Assembly (NCBI GenBank): GCA_011523795.1
Contig: WTFY01000003.1
Span: 248,001-312,000 of the forward strand
DNA: 64,000 nt
DNA from: Gammaproteobacteria bacterium
Lineage (GTDB): Bacteria > Pseudomonadota > Gammaproteobacteria > UBA4575
Direction of reading: 5' to 3'
Made by a program: the position numbers and the translations under genes. The notes under the pieces were generated by a model. The model was not told the DNA's origin, searched no databases, and saw only the letters and a list, made by a program, of their open reading frames with translations. Shown piece after piece: positions 7,444-16,309 of this stretch. Numbering within the stretch: position 1 is the stretch's first letter; each line of letters opens with the position of its first letter.

Positions 7444-8850
7444 CTATATCGTGTCTGCAATGTATTCAATCGCCTGATCTATTCGATGCATGGTCTTTTC
7501 GACTCCAAGCAGTTCCAGTGTGATATCAATGGATGGCGAGATTGCCTTTCCCGTGACTGCCAATCTGAGGGTCGGCGCGACCTGGCCGAACTTCAAGCCC
7601 ATTTCACTGCTGACCGAATTTATCGCTGACTTGATCTGCTGTGCAGACCAGTCATCTACCTGCTCAAACTTGAATTTGAGATTCTGCAGAATTTTCATGC
7701 CGTCATGATTGAAATTCTTTTTGGCTGAATTCTCTTCGTAGTGGCTTATGTCCGCATAGAAATAGGTGCTTGTATCACATATTTCAACTAGAGTCTTGCA
7801 CCGGTCTTTCTGAATATCAAATAATTCGTCCAGTTCCGGCTTTCCGTCAGGACGTATCCCTTTAGAACGAAAATGCAGTGCAAGCTCATCCAGAATTTCA
7901 CTGCCTGAAATTTGCTTCAAATGCTGGTGATTGACCCAGAGCAGCTTGTCCGGATCGAAAACTGCCGGAGACTGCTGGACTGAAGTCAAGCTGAACAGCT
8001 CAATCATTTCCTCTATAGAAAATAACTCCTGATCTCCACTAGACCAGCCCAGCCTGACAAGATAGTTCATCAGTGCCTTGGCAAGGAATCCATCTTTTCT
8101 GTATTGGCGGGCTGACATGGCGCCATGCCTTTTCGATAGCCTTTTACCGTCTTTCCCGTGTATGAGCGGAATGTGCGCATACTTGGGCAAAGGCATCCCC
8201 AGGGACATGAACAAATTTATCTGCCTGGGGGTATTGCTCAGGTGGTCATCCCCCCTGATAACGTGAGTGATGGAATGGTCAGAATCATCAACCACCACAC
8301 ATAGATTATACGTAGGAGAACCGTCTGAACGGGCCAGTACCAGGTCATCAAGCTCACTGTTCATGATCTCTATGGGGCCATGAACCAGGTCCTCAAACCT
8401 GACACTGCCGTCGAGCGGATTCTTGAATCTTACTACGGGATTTGAACCTGCTGCGACTTTACCTTTCCTGGACCTGCAAAATCCGTCATAGCGAGGTTTT
8501 TGCTTGTTTTGAATCTGCTCTTTGCGTATGGCATCGAGACGCTCCCTGGAACAATAACAATAGTATGCCAGGTCCAGATCAAGCAGCTGCTGCACAATTT
8601 CACTGTATCTTTTCAGGCGTGAGGACTGAAAAACCGGTCCCGTGTCTGCCTCCATGCCCAGCCATGACAAATTGGAAAGGATGTCTTCTGTAAACTCGCT
8701 GGAAGAGCGCTGCTGATCGGTATCTTCTATGCGCAGAACATACTCGCCGTTATGCCGCCTGGCATACAGCCAGTTAAACAGCGCAGTCCTGACGCCGCCT
8801 AAATGCAGGTAACCGGTCGGACTCGGGGCAAAACGGGTGCGGATAGTCAT
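7444..8850 (-). CDS. gltX: Glutamyl-tRNA synthetase
   Basis: This class I synthetase of 468 residues charges tRNA-Glu with glutamate. The HIGH-type signature is PSPTGYLHLGG (residues about 9-19), the KMSKS-type loop is KRLSKRHG (near 240), and the length is normal. The C-terminal anticodon-binding domain is helical and intact. Two tRNA genes, one of them tRNA-Glu, follow directly. Downstream-neighbour order differs from Escherichia, but tRNA genes beside gltX are a recurring theme in gammaproteobacteria. Confidence 0.97.
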   Translation of the reverse strand: MTIRTRFAPSPTGYLHLGGVRTALFNWLYARRHNGEYVLRIEDTDQQRSSSEFTEDILSNLSWLGMEADTGPVFQSSRLKRYSEIVQQLLDLDLAYYCYCSRERLDAIRKEQIQNKQKPRYDGFCRSRKGKVAAGSNPVVRFKNPLDGSVRFEDLVHGPIEIMNSELDDLVLARSDGSPTYNLCVVVDDSDHSITHVIRGDDHLSNTPRQINLFMSLGMPLPKYAHIPLIHGKDGKRLSKRHGAMSARQYRKDGFLAKALMNYLVRLGWSSGDQELFSIEEMIELFSLTSVQQSPAVFDPDKLLWVNHQHLKQISGSEILDELALHFRSKGIRPDGKPELDELFDIQKDRCKTLVEICDTSTYFYADISHYEENSAKKNFNHDGMKILQNLKFKFEQVDDWSAQQIKSAINSVSSEMGLKFGQVAPTLRLAVTGKAISPSIDITLELLGVEKTMHRIDQAIEYIADTI

Positions 8851-8943
8851 AAGAAACGGCGTGCTAGATGGCCAGGCAGCATAGTGGATGATTGTACATG
8901 GATACAGAAACAGAACCGAACCATACCAGAATTTGAAAGCAGT

Positions 8944-9435
8944 TCAGACTGATATGACCCAGATCAGCCCATGCAGACACAGTGCACTGTAGACGGCTGC
9001 AAGCAGGTCATCCACCATGATCCCAAACCCTCCTGTAATTTGCCGGTCTGCCAATGAAACTGGCCAAGGCTTCAAGATGTCAAACACCCTGAAAAGCAAG
9101 AACCCTGCCAGTACCCAATACCATGCAACGGGCACAAACAGCATGGTCAGCAAATAGCCGACAATCTCGTCAATTACGATCACGGGGTGATCATGTTTCC
9201 CTAACGCCTGGGCAGTCTGTTTGCAGGTGTAGCACCCTGCCAAAAACAAAAGCACTGCAAATGAGGCATATACGCCAGTGCCGAATGACGCCAGAATCAG
9301 GTAAACCGGTATCGCAAACAAGGTCCCGACCGTTCCAGGTGCCACAGGTGACAGCCCGGCCCCGAACCCTGCAGAAAATATGTGCACAGGGTTGCTGAAA
9401 ATAATTTTGTTTATCTCCCGTGACACCGTATGCAA
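8944..9435 (-). CDS. pgpA: Phosphatidylglycerophosphatase A
   Basis: This 163-residue inner-membrane enzyme removes phosphate from phosphatidylglycerophosphate to give phosphatidylglycerol. Visible family segments are the Gly-rich opening GAGLSPVAPGTVGTL, the VIDEIVGYLLTM segment, and FRVFDILKPWPV followed by GGFGIMVDDLLAAVY, with the conserved acidic residues. The gene begins right at the end of thiL, as in many gammaproteobacteria (nusB-thiL-pgpA). Confidence 0.95.
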   Translation of the reverse strand: MHTVSREINKIIFSNPVHIFSAGFGAGLSPVAPGTVGTLFAIPVYLILASFGTGVYASFAVLLFLAGCYTCKQTAQALGKHDHPVIVIDEIVGYLLTMLFVPVAWYWVLAGFLLFRVFDILKPWPVSLADRQITGGFGIMVDDLLAAVYSALCLHGLIWVISV

Positions 9436-10419
9436 TCAAGAAAAGTGGTCAAAGCCTAATTTATCGGGCAGGGAAAAGGATTGGCCGGATCTTGAAAGCT
9501 CTATCCCCTTGCCTTGGGTGATCCGTCCAATGCAACGGGTAGGGCATGCAGTTTTTTCACTTATCATTTCGATTGCGTCCTGATGTTCTGGGCAGACTGT
9601 AAACATCAGCTCATAATCATCTCCGCCGGTCAGTACAACATGCCAGTCCTTATCGGTCTTTAGCTGTCTTCTCATGGCTTTTGAAAGCGGGATCTGGTCC
9701 AGTTCAATTTGTGCGCCGACTTCACTCATCAATAAAATCTGATGTAAATCGCTTAAAAGCCCATCGGATATATCAATGGCTGCGCTGGCACAGGAAACAA
9801 TTTCCTGGCCAAGATTCACTTTTGGCTCAGGCCGGTTTAAACGTAACGTAAAGTATTCATGGTCTGCCTTGGCCATCTTACGGTGTTGAATACCGTCGCG
9901 TAACTTTACGCCCATGGCCGCATCGCCAATGGTTCCAGATACATAGATGAAATCTCCTGGCCTGGCTCCTGACCTTGTCAGCATCAGGTCAGGTTCCAAA
10001 AACCCGACCATATAGAGCGAAACAGACAAAGGCCCACGGACCACGTCGCCCCCAATCAACCTGACACCATACCTGTCAGCCAGTTGAAACAGCCCCTGAG
10101 AAAACCCTTCAAGCCAGACATGCTCGGCATCTGCCAGGGACAAGTTCAGGCTCGCCCACAACGGCGCTGCACCCATAGCAGCCAGGTCGCTCAAATTTAC
10201 CGCCAGCACTTTATAACCAAGGTCCCCAGGTTTGCAGCCCGGGGCAAAATGAACCCCCTCGTTCAGCGTGTCAGAAGTGATCACCAGCCTGGAACTCTTT
10301 GGAGGCCTGACCACAGCCCCATCATCACCTATGCCGATTTCCACACCGGCATCAGCAGAGTGCCTTGAGAAATACCTGGTGATGATCTCCTGCTCTGTCA
10401 AAACTTTTTGATTATGCAA
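9436..10419 (-). CDS. thiL: Thiamine-monophosphate kinase
   Basis: This 327-residue enzyme phosphorylates thiamine monophosphate to thiamine diphosphate. It has the ATP and metal-binding segments of the PurM-like fold: GIGDDGAVV near residue 30, the SDLAAMGA helix near 77, the IGGDVVRG loop near 120, and DISDGLLSDL in the C-terminal half. It is 12 bp downstream of nusB in the standard order. Confidence 0.96.
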   Translation of the reverse strand: MHNQKVLTEQEIITRYFSRHSADAGVEIGIGDDGAVVRPPKSSRLVITSDTLNEGVHFAPGCKPGDLGYKVLAVNLSDLAAMGAAPLWASLNLSLADAEHVWLEGFSQGLFQLADRYGVRLIGGDVVRGPLSVSLYMVGFLEPDLMLTRSGARPGDFIYVSGTIGDAAMGVKLRDGIQHRKMAKADHEYFTLRLNRPEPKVNLGQEIVSCASAAIDISDGLLSDLHQILLMSEVGAQIELDQIPLSKAMRRQLKTDKDWHVVLTGGDDYELMFTVCPEHQDAIEMISEKTACPTRCIGRITQGKGIELSRSGQSFSLPDKLGFDHFS

Positions 10420-10431
10420 TGCGTTCGATGC

Positions 10432-10851
10432 TTAGTCTGCCAAATTCCGTTCCACCTTATCCAGTATGCCGTTGATCAGCTTGTACCCTCCTGGCGAACC
10501 AAATTTCTTGCATAGAATGATGGCTTCAGAAATCACTACATCCCGCGGTATGTCGTGCTTGTTTAGAATTTCATAGGTAGAAAACAACAGAATGGCTCTT
10601 TCAACGTGACCTATCCGTTCAGCAGACCCGTCAACGCATGCAGTAAAAACTCCAGTCAGCTTTTCTGCATTGCCGATAGATTCCCGCAATAATTCAGTAA
10701 AGTATTCCTTGTCAACCTTGTGCCAGTTCTCGTCCTCGGAAAACTGAGCCAGGAGTTCTTCTACGCTGTGTCCGGATAGCTGCCACTGGTATAAGGACTG
10801 TAATGCAAAACGCCTTGACCAATGGCGTTTATGAGTTTCGGCTATGCTCAT
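10432..10851 (-). CDS. nusB: Transcription antitermination factor NusB
   Basis: This 139-residue all-helical protein pairs with NusE (S10) at boxA in rRNA operons. RFALQSLYQWQLSG near the start and DVVISEAIILCKKFGSPGGYKLINGILD near the end are family signatures. The start overlaps the end of ribH by 23 bp, so the two are probably translationally coupled. Confidence 0.96.
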   Translation of the reverse strand: MSIAETHKRHWSRRFALQSLYQWQLSGHSVEELLAQFSEDENWHKVDKEYFTELLRESIGNAEKLTGVFTACVDGSAERIGHVERAILLFSTYEILNKHDIPRDVVISEAIILCKKFGSPGGYKLINGILDKVERNLAD

Positions 10852-11326
10852 CGGATGACCGGATGGCTCTCAATGCATTAACCATCTCCAAAACGCACAG
10901 GGCTGCATCGCGGCCCTTGTTGGTACTTCCGGAACTGCGCACAACCGCCTGTTCCAACGTATCCGTGGTCAATAATCCAAAGGCGATGGGAACTCCTGAT
11001 TGCAGGCTAGCTGCCTGTATGCCCAGCGTACATCCCTGGGACACGTACTCGAAATGCGGAGTGTCGCCCCGTATCACGCAACCTAAAGCGATCAGCCCGT
11101 CATAGCTGCCGGTGTCGGCCATGGCTTTGCATACCAGCGGCAACTCGAATGCGCCGGGCACGTGCCTGGAGCTGATATCTGTTTCCGCCACCTGGTTTTC
11201 AAGCAGCGTGCTCAGCGCAGCTTCCTGCATGGCTCTGACGATTCTCCCGTTAAAGCGTGCAGACACGATCCCGATACGGGCGCCCTGCCCTGAATAGTCT
11301 GCGCCTTTCGTGTAACTATCCTGCAC
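10829..11326 (-). CDS. ribH: 6,7-dimethyl-8-ribityllumazine synthase
   Basis: This 165-residue enzyme makes the lumazine precursor of riboflavin. The RIGIVSARFNGRIV strand, the PGAFELPL loop and the GCVIRGDTPHFEYVS segment, with its catalytic His, are all present. It abuts ribE and overlaps nusB. No ribBA gene lies between ribE and ribH, where many gammaproteobacteria have one. Confidence 0.96.
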   Translation of the reverse strand: MQDSYTKGADYSGQGARIGIVSARFNGRIVRAMQEAALSTLLENQVAETDISSRHVPGAFELPLVCKAMADTGSYDGLIALGCVIRGDTPHFEYVSQGCTLGIQAASLQSGVPIAFGLLTTDTLEQAVVRSSGSTNKGRDAALCVLEMVNALRAIRSSDEHSRNS

Positions 11327-11928
11327 TATGTTTTTCCCCTGTTCTGCATCAGGTTCTCAAGGTAGCGTGCGATCAGGTCTACTTCCAGGTTCACTTTATC
11401 CCCGGGCATTGCCATGCCCAGTATGGTGTTATCTAAGGTATGCGGGATCACTGTTACGCAGTACTGGTCGCGCTTCACTTCATTGACTGTCAAGCTGACG
11501 CCATCTACGCTGATCGACCCTTTGGGCGCGATATAACGAAGCAGTTCCGGGGGCGAAGAAAACCATAACACTGATTCGTGCTCACCGTCCTCACGTGCTG
11601 CAAGCGCGCCGACGCCGTCTACGTGGCCGCTTACAAAGTGACCACCAAGACGTGTGGTAGGAGTGACCGCGCGTTCCAGGTTGACATGGTCGTGCCGGAG
11701 TGCGCAGCCGAATGTAGTGCAGTCACGTGATGCAACGGAAATATCCACGCTAAACGAGTTTTCACCTATGTCATAGGCAGTCAGGCAAACACCATTCACC
11801 GAGATACTGTCGCCCTTGGCAATTTCAGCTGTAAACCCGGAACTCGAGTGAATCAGATATCGGAAAATATCCTTTTCTTCCTTGAGCAAACGGGCTCGGC
11901 CAACTTCTTCTATGATCCCTGTAAACAT
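11326..11928 (-). CDS. ribE: Riboflavin synthase
   Basis: This 200-residue enzyme dismutates two lumazine molecules to riboflavin. MFTGIIEEVG at the start, GDSISVNGVCLTA in the first barrel, GGHFVSGHVDGVG at the join and GSISVDGVSLTVNEV in the second barrel show the expected internal duplication. Its stop overlaps the ribH start by one base. A 334-bp gap with a long inverted repeat separates it from ribD. Confidence 0.96.
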   Translation of the reverse strand: MFTGIIEEVGRARLLKEEKDIFRYLIHSSSGFTAEIAKGDSISVNGVCLTAYDIGENSFSVDISVASRDCTTFGCALRHDHVNLERAVTPTTRLGGHFVSGHVDGVGALAAREDGEHESVLWFSSPPELLRYIAPKGSISVDGVSLTVNEVKRDQYCVTVIPHTLDNTILGMAMPGDKVNLEVDLIARYLENLMQNRGKT

Positions 11929-12262
11929 CCTGAGCCTTTTTCCGAGAAGAATATGATATCGCTGTCAAATTTTTGAATACGACTAGACAGGCACAGGCAT
12001 TTCAAAACATTTGACAGTTTTTTCCGAACCATCTACCGCAACCCCATCCTGTGCATCTTCCCCTGAGAAACATTACTCTCCGGGTTTCTTCCTGAAATTA
12101 TACATGTTCAACGGGTGTACAGGCTCACGACAGGCCAGGCGGACAATGCAGAGTTCAATGCACAGGTCCATGCGGCATGGCCAGAATGGTCACTTGCGCC
12201 CGTGTATGGCCCGGTTTGGAATTCCCATACAGCCCAATACACCAACATGTCATGAACTCGCC
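11929..12262. other. Gap between ribD and ribE, no gene seen
   Basis: The gap contains a long inverted repeat (11962-12017, listed separately) and a TATAAT on the minus strand near 12106. I see none of the conserved blocks of an FMN riboswitch on either strand. The gap suggests that ribE has its own promoter. Confidence 0.4.
11962..12017. repeat. Imperfect 16-bp inverted repeat before ribE
   Basis: CTGTCAAATTTTTGAA (11962-11977) pairs almost fully with TTTCAAAACATTTGACAG (12000-12017) around a 22-base loop. Six T follow on the plus strand (12018-12023), so it has a terminator-like shape in that direction. On the minus strand it lies about 35-90 bases before the ribE start and could fold in the ribE leader. 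Confidence 0.6.
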
Positions 12263-13363
12263 CTAAGTACTGGATGGCCTGAACCTCAGCTTTATATCTT
12301 CTCCTATGACAGAGATGTCTTCTATTTGCATCGCCAGCCGATTCCGCATGTCCGTGATTAACGGCAGTCTGGCGAGCCCATGGCCGCTTTCTCCAATGAT
12401 GTGCGGTGCCATGTATACCACCATCTCGTCGACCAGGCCCTGACCAAGCAGACTGCCAGTCAACCTGGAGCCCGCCTCGACCAGAACCTCATTAATTTCT
12501 CTGGCTGCCAGGTCATGCAGCACTTCAGCGAGATCGAGCGAGTCCTGTTCCATGACCGTGATCTCTACATTTTTGCTTCGCAGGCGTTCAATTTTCTGTG
12601 GATTTGTCGAGCAGGTATAAATGACAGTCTTGCCGGGACCGTGCAGCACCTTGGCAGCTTCAGGCATCATCAGGTTTGTGTCGAGAATGACCCGAAGCGG
12701 TTGCTGAGGCTCGGATTCCAGGTCCAGCTGCTCCTTCGCAATACGCACAGTGAACATGGGATCATCGGCAAGTACCGTACCGATACCGGACATGATGGCG
12801 CAGCTTCGCGCCCGCAGCTTCTGCACGTCAAGACGAGCCGGTTCACCGGATATCCACTTGCTGATACCGTTTGCCAGGGCAGTTTTACCATCCAGGCTCA
12901 CGGCAGCCTTGACTGTTACGTGCGGCCTGCCCTTTTGCATTCGAAGGAAGAAGCCCTTGTTGAGCTCCATCGCTTCCTCTTTCAGGACATCGCACCGAAC
13001 CTGAACACCGTGTTGACTCAGATAGGCCAACCCTCTCCCATTTACCTGGGGATTCGGATCCTGTACCGCAGCAACGACCCTCATGACCCCGGCATCGACC
13101 AGCGACTTGACACAGGGCGGTGTTCTCCCTTCATGCGAGCAAGGCTCAAGGGTTACGTAAACCGTACTGTTTTCAGCATTTTCCGTAGTATTTTCCAGGG
13201 CATCTATTTCAGCATGATTCTGGCCAAGGCTGGCATGGTGCCCTCTTGAAATGATGCGGCCATCTTTAACGATTACGCAGCCGACGCGTGGATTCACACG
13301 TACAACGTACAGCCCTTTTTTTGCGAGCCGCACCGCTTCCGCCATGAATGCATGGTCATTCAT
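12263..13363 (-). CDS. ribD: Bifunctional riboflavin deaminase/reductase RibD
   Basis: This 366-residue enzyme deaminates and then reduces the early pyrimidine intermediate of riboflavin. The N-terminal deaminase half shows NHAEIDAL and TLEPCSHEGRTPPC, the zinc site of the cytidine-deaminase fold. The C-terminal half (from about 145) is the RibD reductase with VTVKAAVSLDGKTA and the VLVEAGSRLTGSLL segment. Length and domain order are normal. It follows nrdR by 41 bp on the same strand. Confidence 0.96.
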   Translation of the reverse strand: MNDHAFMAEAVRLAKKGLYVVRVNPRVGCVIVKDGRIISRGHHASLGQNHAEIDALENTTENAENSTVYVTLEPCSHEGRTPPCVKSLVDAGVMRVVAAVQDPNPQVNGRGLAYLSQHGVQVRCDVLKEEAMELNKGFFLRMQKGRPHVTVKAAVSLDGKTALANGISKWISGEPARLDVQKLRARSCAIMSGIGTVLADDPMFTVRIAKEQLDLESEPQQPLRVILDTNLMMPEAAKVLHGPGKTVIYTCSTNPQKIERLRSKNVEITVMEQDSLDLAEVLHDLAAREINEVLVEAGSRLTGSLLGQGLVDEMVVYMAPHIIGESGHGLARLPLITDMRNRLAMQIEDISVIGEDIKLRFRPSST

Positions 13364-13404
13364 AAAAAGGACATGGAATTCCGGCTACCTGCGGGCAGGC
13401 ACGG

Positions 13405-13911
13405 TCAGTCAGCATCATCAATAATCAGGGAGAGCTGACCTTTGCGCATTTCCGGATCAAGATCTTTTTCCACCCGCTCGATCAGATCCTTGAACGCGCG
13501 AACATCTTCAAAGCTCCGGTATACCGATGCAAAGCGTACATAAGCCACCTGGTCAATCGCACGCAGTTCCTGCATGGCCCAGTCACCGATACTGCTCGCA
13601 CGCACCTCGCGTTTTCCAAGGGCAAGGGCCTTGCGTATTATCCTGCTGATAAGCGAGTCCAGTGTTTCGGTGGCAACCGGTCTTTTCTCGCAGGCCAGTG
13701 TCAAGCCCTTGCGCAGCTTTTCCTCGTCAAAAGGTTCTCGCCTTCCATCGCGTTTCACGATCCTGGGGAGGCTGCGCTCTGCCGCCTCATAAGTTGTGAA
13801 ACGTTCCTTGCACCGCAGGCACTCCCGCCTGCGCCGAACCTGGTCACCCTCCCTTGCAAGCCTGGAATCTATGACTTTCGTGTCTTCGAAATGGCAAAAG
13901 GGACAATGCAT
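13405..13911 (-). CDS. nrdR: Ribonucleotide reductase repressor NrdR
   Basis: This 168-residue regulator binds NrdR boxes and senses ATP/dATP levels. The N-terminal zinc ribbon [15 protein letters not shown] with [12 protein letters not shown] is followed by the ATP-cone domain starting [17 protein letters not shown]. The C-terminal tail is slightly longer than usual. glyA-nrdR-ribD is a conserved gammaproteobacterial order. Confidence 0.97.
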   Translation of the reverse strand: MHCPFCHFEDTKVIDSRLAREGDQVRRRRECLRCKERFTTYEAAERSLPRIVKRDGRREPFDEEKLRKGLTLACEKRPVATETLDSLISRIIRKALALGKREVRASSIGDWAMQELRAIDQVAYVRFASVYRSFEDVRAFKDLIERVEKDLDPEMRKGQLSLIIDDAD

Positions 13912-13943
13912 GTTGCGATAAGGGCACCATCACCGTAGGCAGG

Positions 13944-15224
13944 TCAAGCCACGGCCTGTTGTGCTGCACTGGACTGGTACACCGGGAAACGCTTGCACAG
14001 GTCAAGCACTTGGTTCTTCACACGCTCTATGGTCTGCGTATTCTCAATGTCATCCAGGATGTCACACATCCAGTTGACAAGCTCCTGGCATTCAGGCTCC
14101 TTGAATCCGCGTGTCGTCGCGGCAGGGCTGCCGATCCTCAGTCCACTGGTCACGAATGGAGACTGCGGATCATTTGGCACGGTGTTCTTGTTGACGGTAA
14201 TGTTTGCCTGGCCAAGCGCGGCATCTGCAGCCTTTCCAGTCATGCCCTTGTCGATCAGGTCAACCAGGAACAGGTGATCGTCGGTACCGCCTGAGACAAT
14301 CTTGTACCCTCTTTCCATGAACTGGCTGGCCATGACTCTCGCGTTGTTCAGCACCTGCTGCTGATACGCCTTGAATTCAGGCTGCAGGGCCTCAAGAAAA
14401 GCAACGGCCTTGGCGGCAATTACGTGCATGAGCGGGCCGCCCTGGGTACCCGGAAACACCATGGAATTCAGTTTCTTTGTGATCTCTGCATTCTCGCGAG
14501 CCAGAATAATTCCGCCGCGAGGTCCGCGCAGGGTCTTGTGCGTGGTCGAGGTGACGACATCCGCCAGCGGAACCGGGTTTGGATAGAGGTCCGCTGCAAT
14601 CAGCCCGGCTACGTGAGCCATGTCTACCACCATGTAGGCCCCTACGCTGTCACAGATATCCCTGAAACGCTGCCAGTCCCATACCCTGGAATACGCTGAA
14701 AACCCGGCAATGATCATTTTCGGCTTGTGCTCTTCAGCCAGCTGTTCCACCTGGTCATAGTCGACTTCACCCGTATCCGGGTTCAGGCCGTACTGCACCG
14801 CATTGAAGATTTTTCCCGAAAAGTTCACTGGGCAGCCGTGGGTCAGGTGTCCGCCATGCGGCAGGGCAAGCCCCATGATGGTGTCGTGCGGCGACAGTAA
14901 AGCCAGGTAAACGGCAGCATTTGCCTGGGACCCGGAGTGCGCCTGCACGTTCGCATAGTCTGCACTGAACAGCTTCTTGACACGATCAATTGCCAGTTGC
15001 TCGGCGATGTCTACGAATTCGCAGCCCCCGTAATAGCGCTTTGCAGGATAGCCTTCTGCGTATTTGTTCGTAAGTACACTTCCTTGAGCCTCCATCACCC
15101 GCGGGCTGGCGTAGTTCTCGGATGCTATCAGCTCCACATGCTCTTCTTGGCGGCGAATTTCCGACTGAATTGCCTCCTTGAGTTCCTTGTCAAAGCTCGC
15201 GACTGTCATGTCTGCTGTAAACAT
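13944..15224 (-). CDS. glyA: Serine hydroxymethyltransferase
   Basis: This 426-residue PLP enzyme converts serine and tetrahydrofolate to glycine and methylene-THF. [20 protein letters not shown] near residue 35 and the [16 protein letters not shown] segment, with the PLP-binding Lys, are intact. The ATG at 15224 is preceded by AGGAG. No glycine riboswitch is seen upstream. Confidence 0.97.
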   Translation of the reverse strand: MFTADMTVASFDKELKEAIQSEIRRQEEHVELIASENYASPRVMEAQGSVLTNKYAEGYPAKRYYGGCEFVDIAEQLAIDRVKKLFSADYANVQAHSGSQANAAVYLALLSPHDTIMGLALPHGGHLTHGCPVNFSGKIFNAVQYGLNPDTGEVDYDQVEQLAEEHKPKMIIAGFSAYSRVWDWQRFRDICDSVGAYMVVDMAHVAGLIAADLYPNPVPLADVVTSTTHKTLRGPRGGIILARENAEITKKLNSMVFPGTQGGPLMHVIAAKAVAFLEALQPEFKAYQQQVLNNARVMASQFMERGYKIVSGGTDDHLFLVDLIDKGMTGKAADAALGQANITVNKNTVPNDPQSPFVTSGLRIGSPAATTRGFKEPECQELVNWMCDILDDIENTQTIERVKNQVLDLCKRFPVYQSSAAQQAVA

Positions 15225-15321
15225 TATTCTTAACTCCTGCTCAGATTTTTAATTTGATTTGGCATAAATATGGGATTATAGCCTAATTTATAAGCAAAAT
15301 ACGCAAGATGCAGGGGTGCCC

Positions 15322-16266
15322 TCATGCGTCCACCATCGCCCGGGTCACGGATATCCAGCCCTTGGCGATATTTCCAAGGTTGTAACCACCGCCCCCCAGT
15401 GCCAGCAGCCTCCCCTTGCAATGCAATTCTGCGTAGCTTATCAGCTGTTCCGTGACGAATCTGTGCACCCTGTCGGTGTAGTGAAGATCCGTAATCGGGT
15501 CCCCGTGCAGACTGTCTACGCCGCATTGAAGCAGGACAAACTCCGGTGCGAACCGGTCGATGAACCGCCTGCCCTTTTCCCATTCCTCGAAGAACGCTTC
15601 ATCGCCGCTTCCGGGCAGCATCTCGATATTCAGCTTGGTTCCCTGTGCAGCGCCGATCCCCGTTTCGGACGCCTTTCCTGTACCGGGATAAAGCGTCTTG
15701 CTGTGCTGGTGAAAATCAAGAAAAATCAGACGCTCATCACTTTCGTAGGAATAAAACACCCCGTCGCCATGGTGGGCATCAATATCCACGTACAGGATCC
15801 GGTCAAGCTTGTAGACTGAAAACAGGTGTTCAATCGCAGCACCGCAGTCATTGAATACACAAAACCCGCTTGCGATATTGCGCCGGGCGTGATGCAGCCC
15901 GCCAATTGGGCTGAACGCATGACGGCAGTCCCCTTTCATGATGGAATCTGCAGCCGCCAGGGTAGTTCCGACCACTGCAGCCGCTGCCTCATATACACCG
16001 GGGAATGCGGGGGTATCGCCTGCATCCAGGTAACCCCTGCCGATTTTGGAGCAATGCTTGACGTTTGCAACGTGCTCGGCAGTGTGGAACCGTTTCAACT
16101 GCTCTACGGTAGCCGAGCAGGGACTTTGGACGCAGCACCTGTCGGCAAGCCCCGTATCCTGCATGGTATCCCGGTACACCGAATACCGGTCCGAACTGAA
16201 CGGGTGCCCGTCTGGAAATCCGTACTTGGCCAGTTTGTCACCGAGATACACACAGGTCTTAGCCAT
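15322..16266 (-). CDS. Histone-deacetylase-family hydrolase (AcuC/acetylpolyamine type)
   Basis: This 314-residue zinc hydrolase belongs to the arginase/HDAC fold. The zinc and active-site motifs are visible: GGLHHARRNIASGFCVFND, YVDIDAHHGDGV, FLDFHQHS and GGGGYN. Bacterial members deacetylate acetyl-lysine of enzymes or small acetylated amines; the substrate here is unknown. It lies between glyA and purL on the same strand, with about 97 bp to glyA, but has no obvious functional link to either. Confidence 0.9.
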   Translation of the reverse strand: MAKTCVYLGDKLAKYGFPDGHPFSSDRYSVYRDTMQDTGLADRCCVQSPCSATVEQLKRFHTAEHVANVKHCSKIGRGYLDAGDTPAFPGVYEAAAAVVGTTLAAADSIMKGDCRHAFSPIGGLHHARRNIASGFCVFNDCGAAIEHLFSVYKLDRILYVDIDAHHGDGVFYSYESDERLIFLDFHQHSKTLYPGTGKASETGIGAAQGTKLNIEMLPGSGDEAFFEEWEKGRRFIDRFAPEFVLLQCGVDSLHGDPITDLHYTDRVHRFVTEQLISYAELHCKGRLLALGGGGYNLGNIAKGWISVTRAMVDA

Positions 16267-16309
16267 GTCGAAACCTATTAAGCGGGTACAGCAGTCCTGA
16301 GCGTACAGC

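Noticed and set aside
11929-12262. FMN riboswitch expected in a riboflavin cluster
   Set aside because: The conserved blocks of the FMN element are not found on either strand of the gap.
12380-13249. A 289-residue plus-strand frame
   Set aside because: It lies fully inside ribD on the opposite strand, and its sequence has no recognisable domain.
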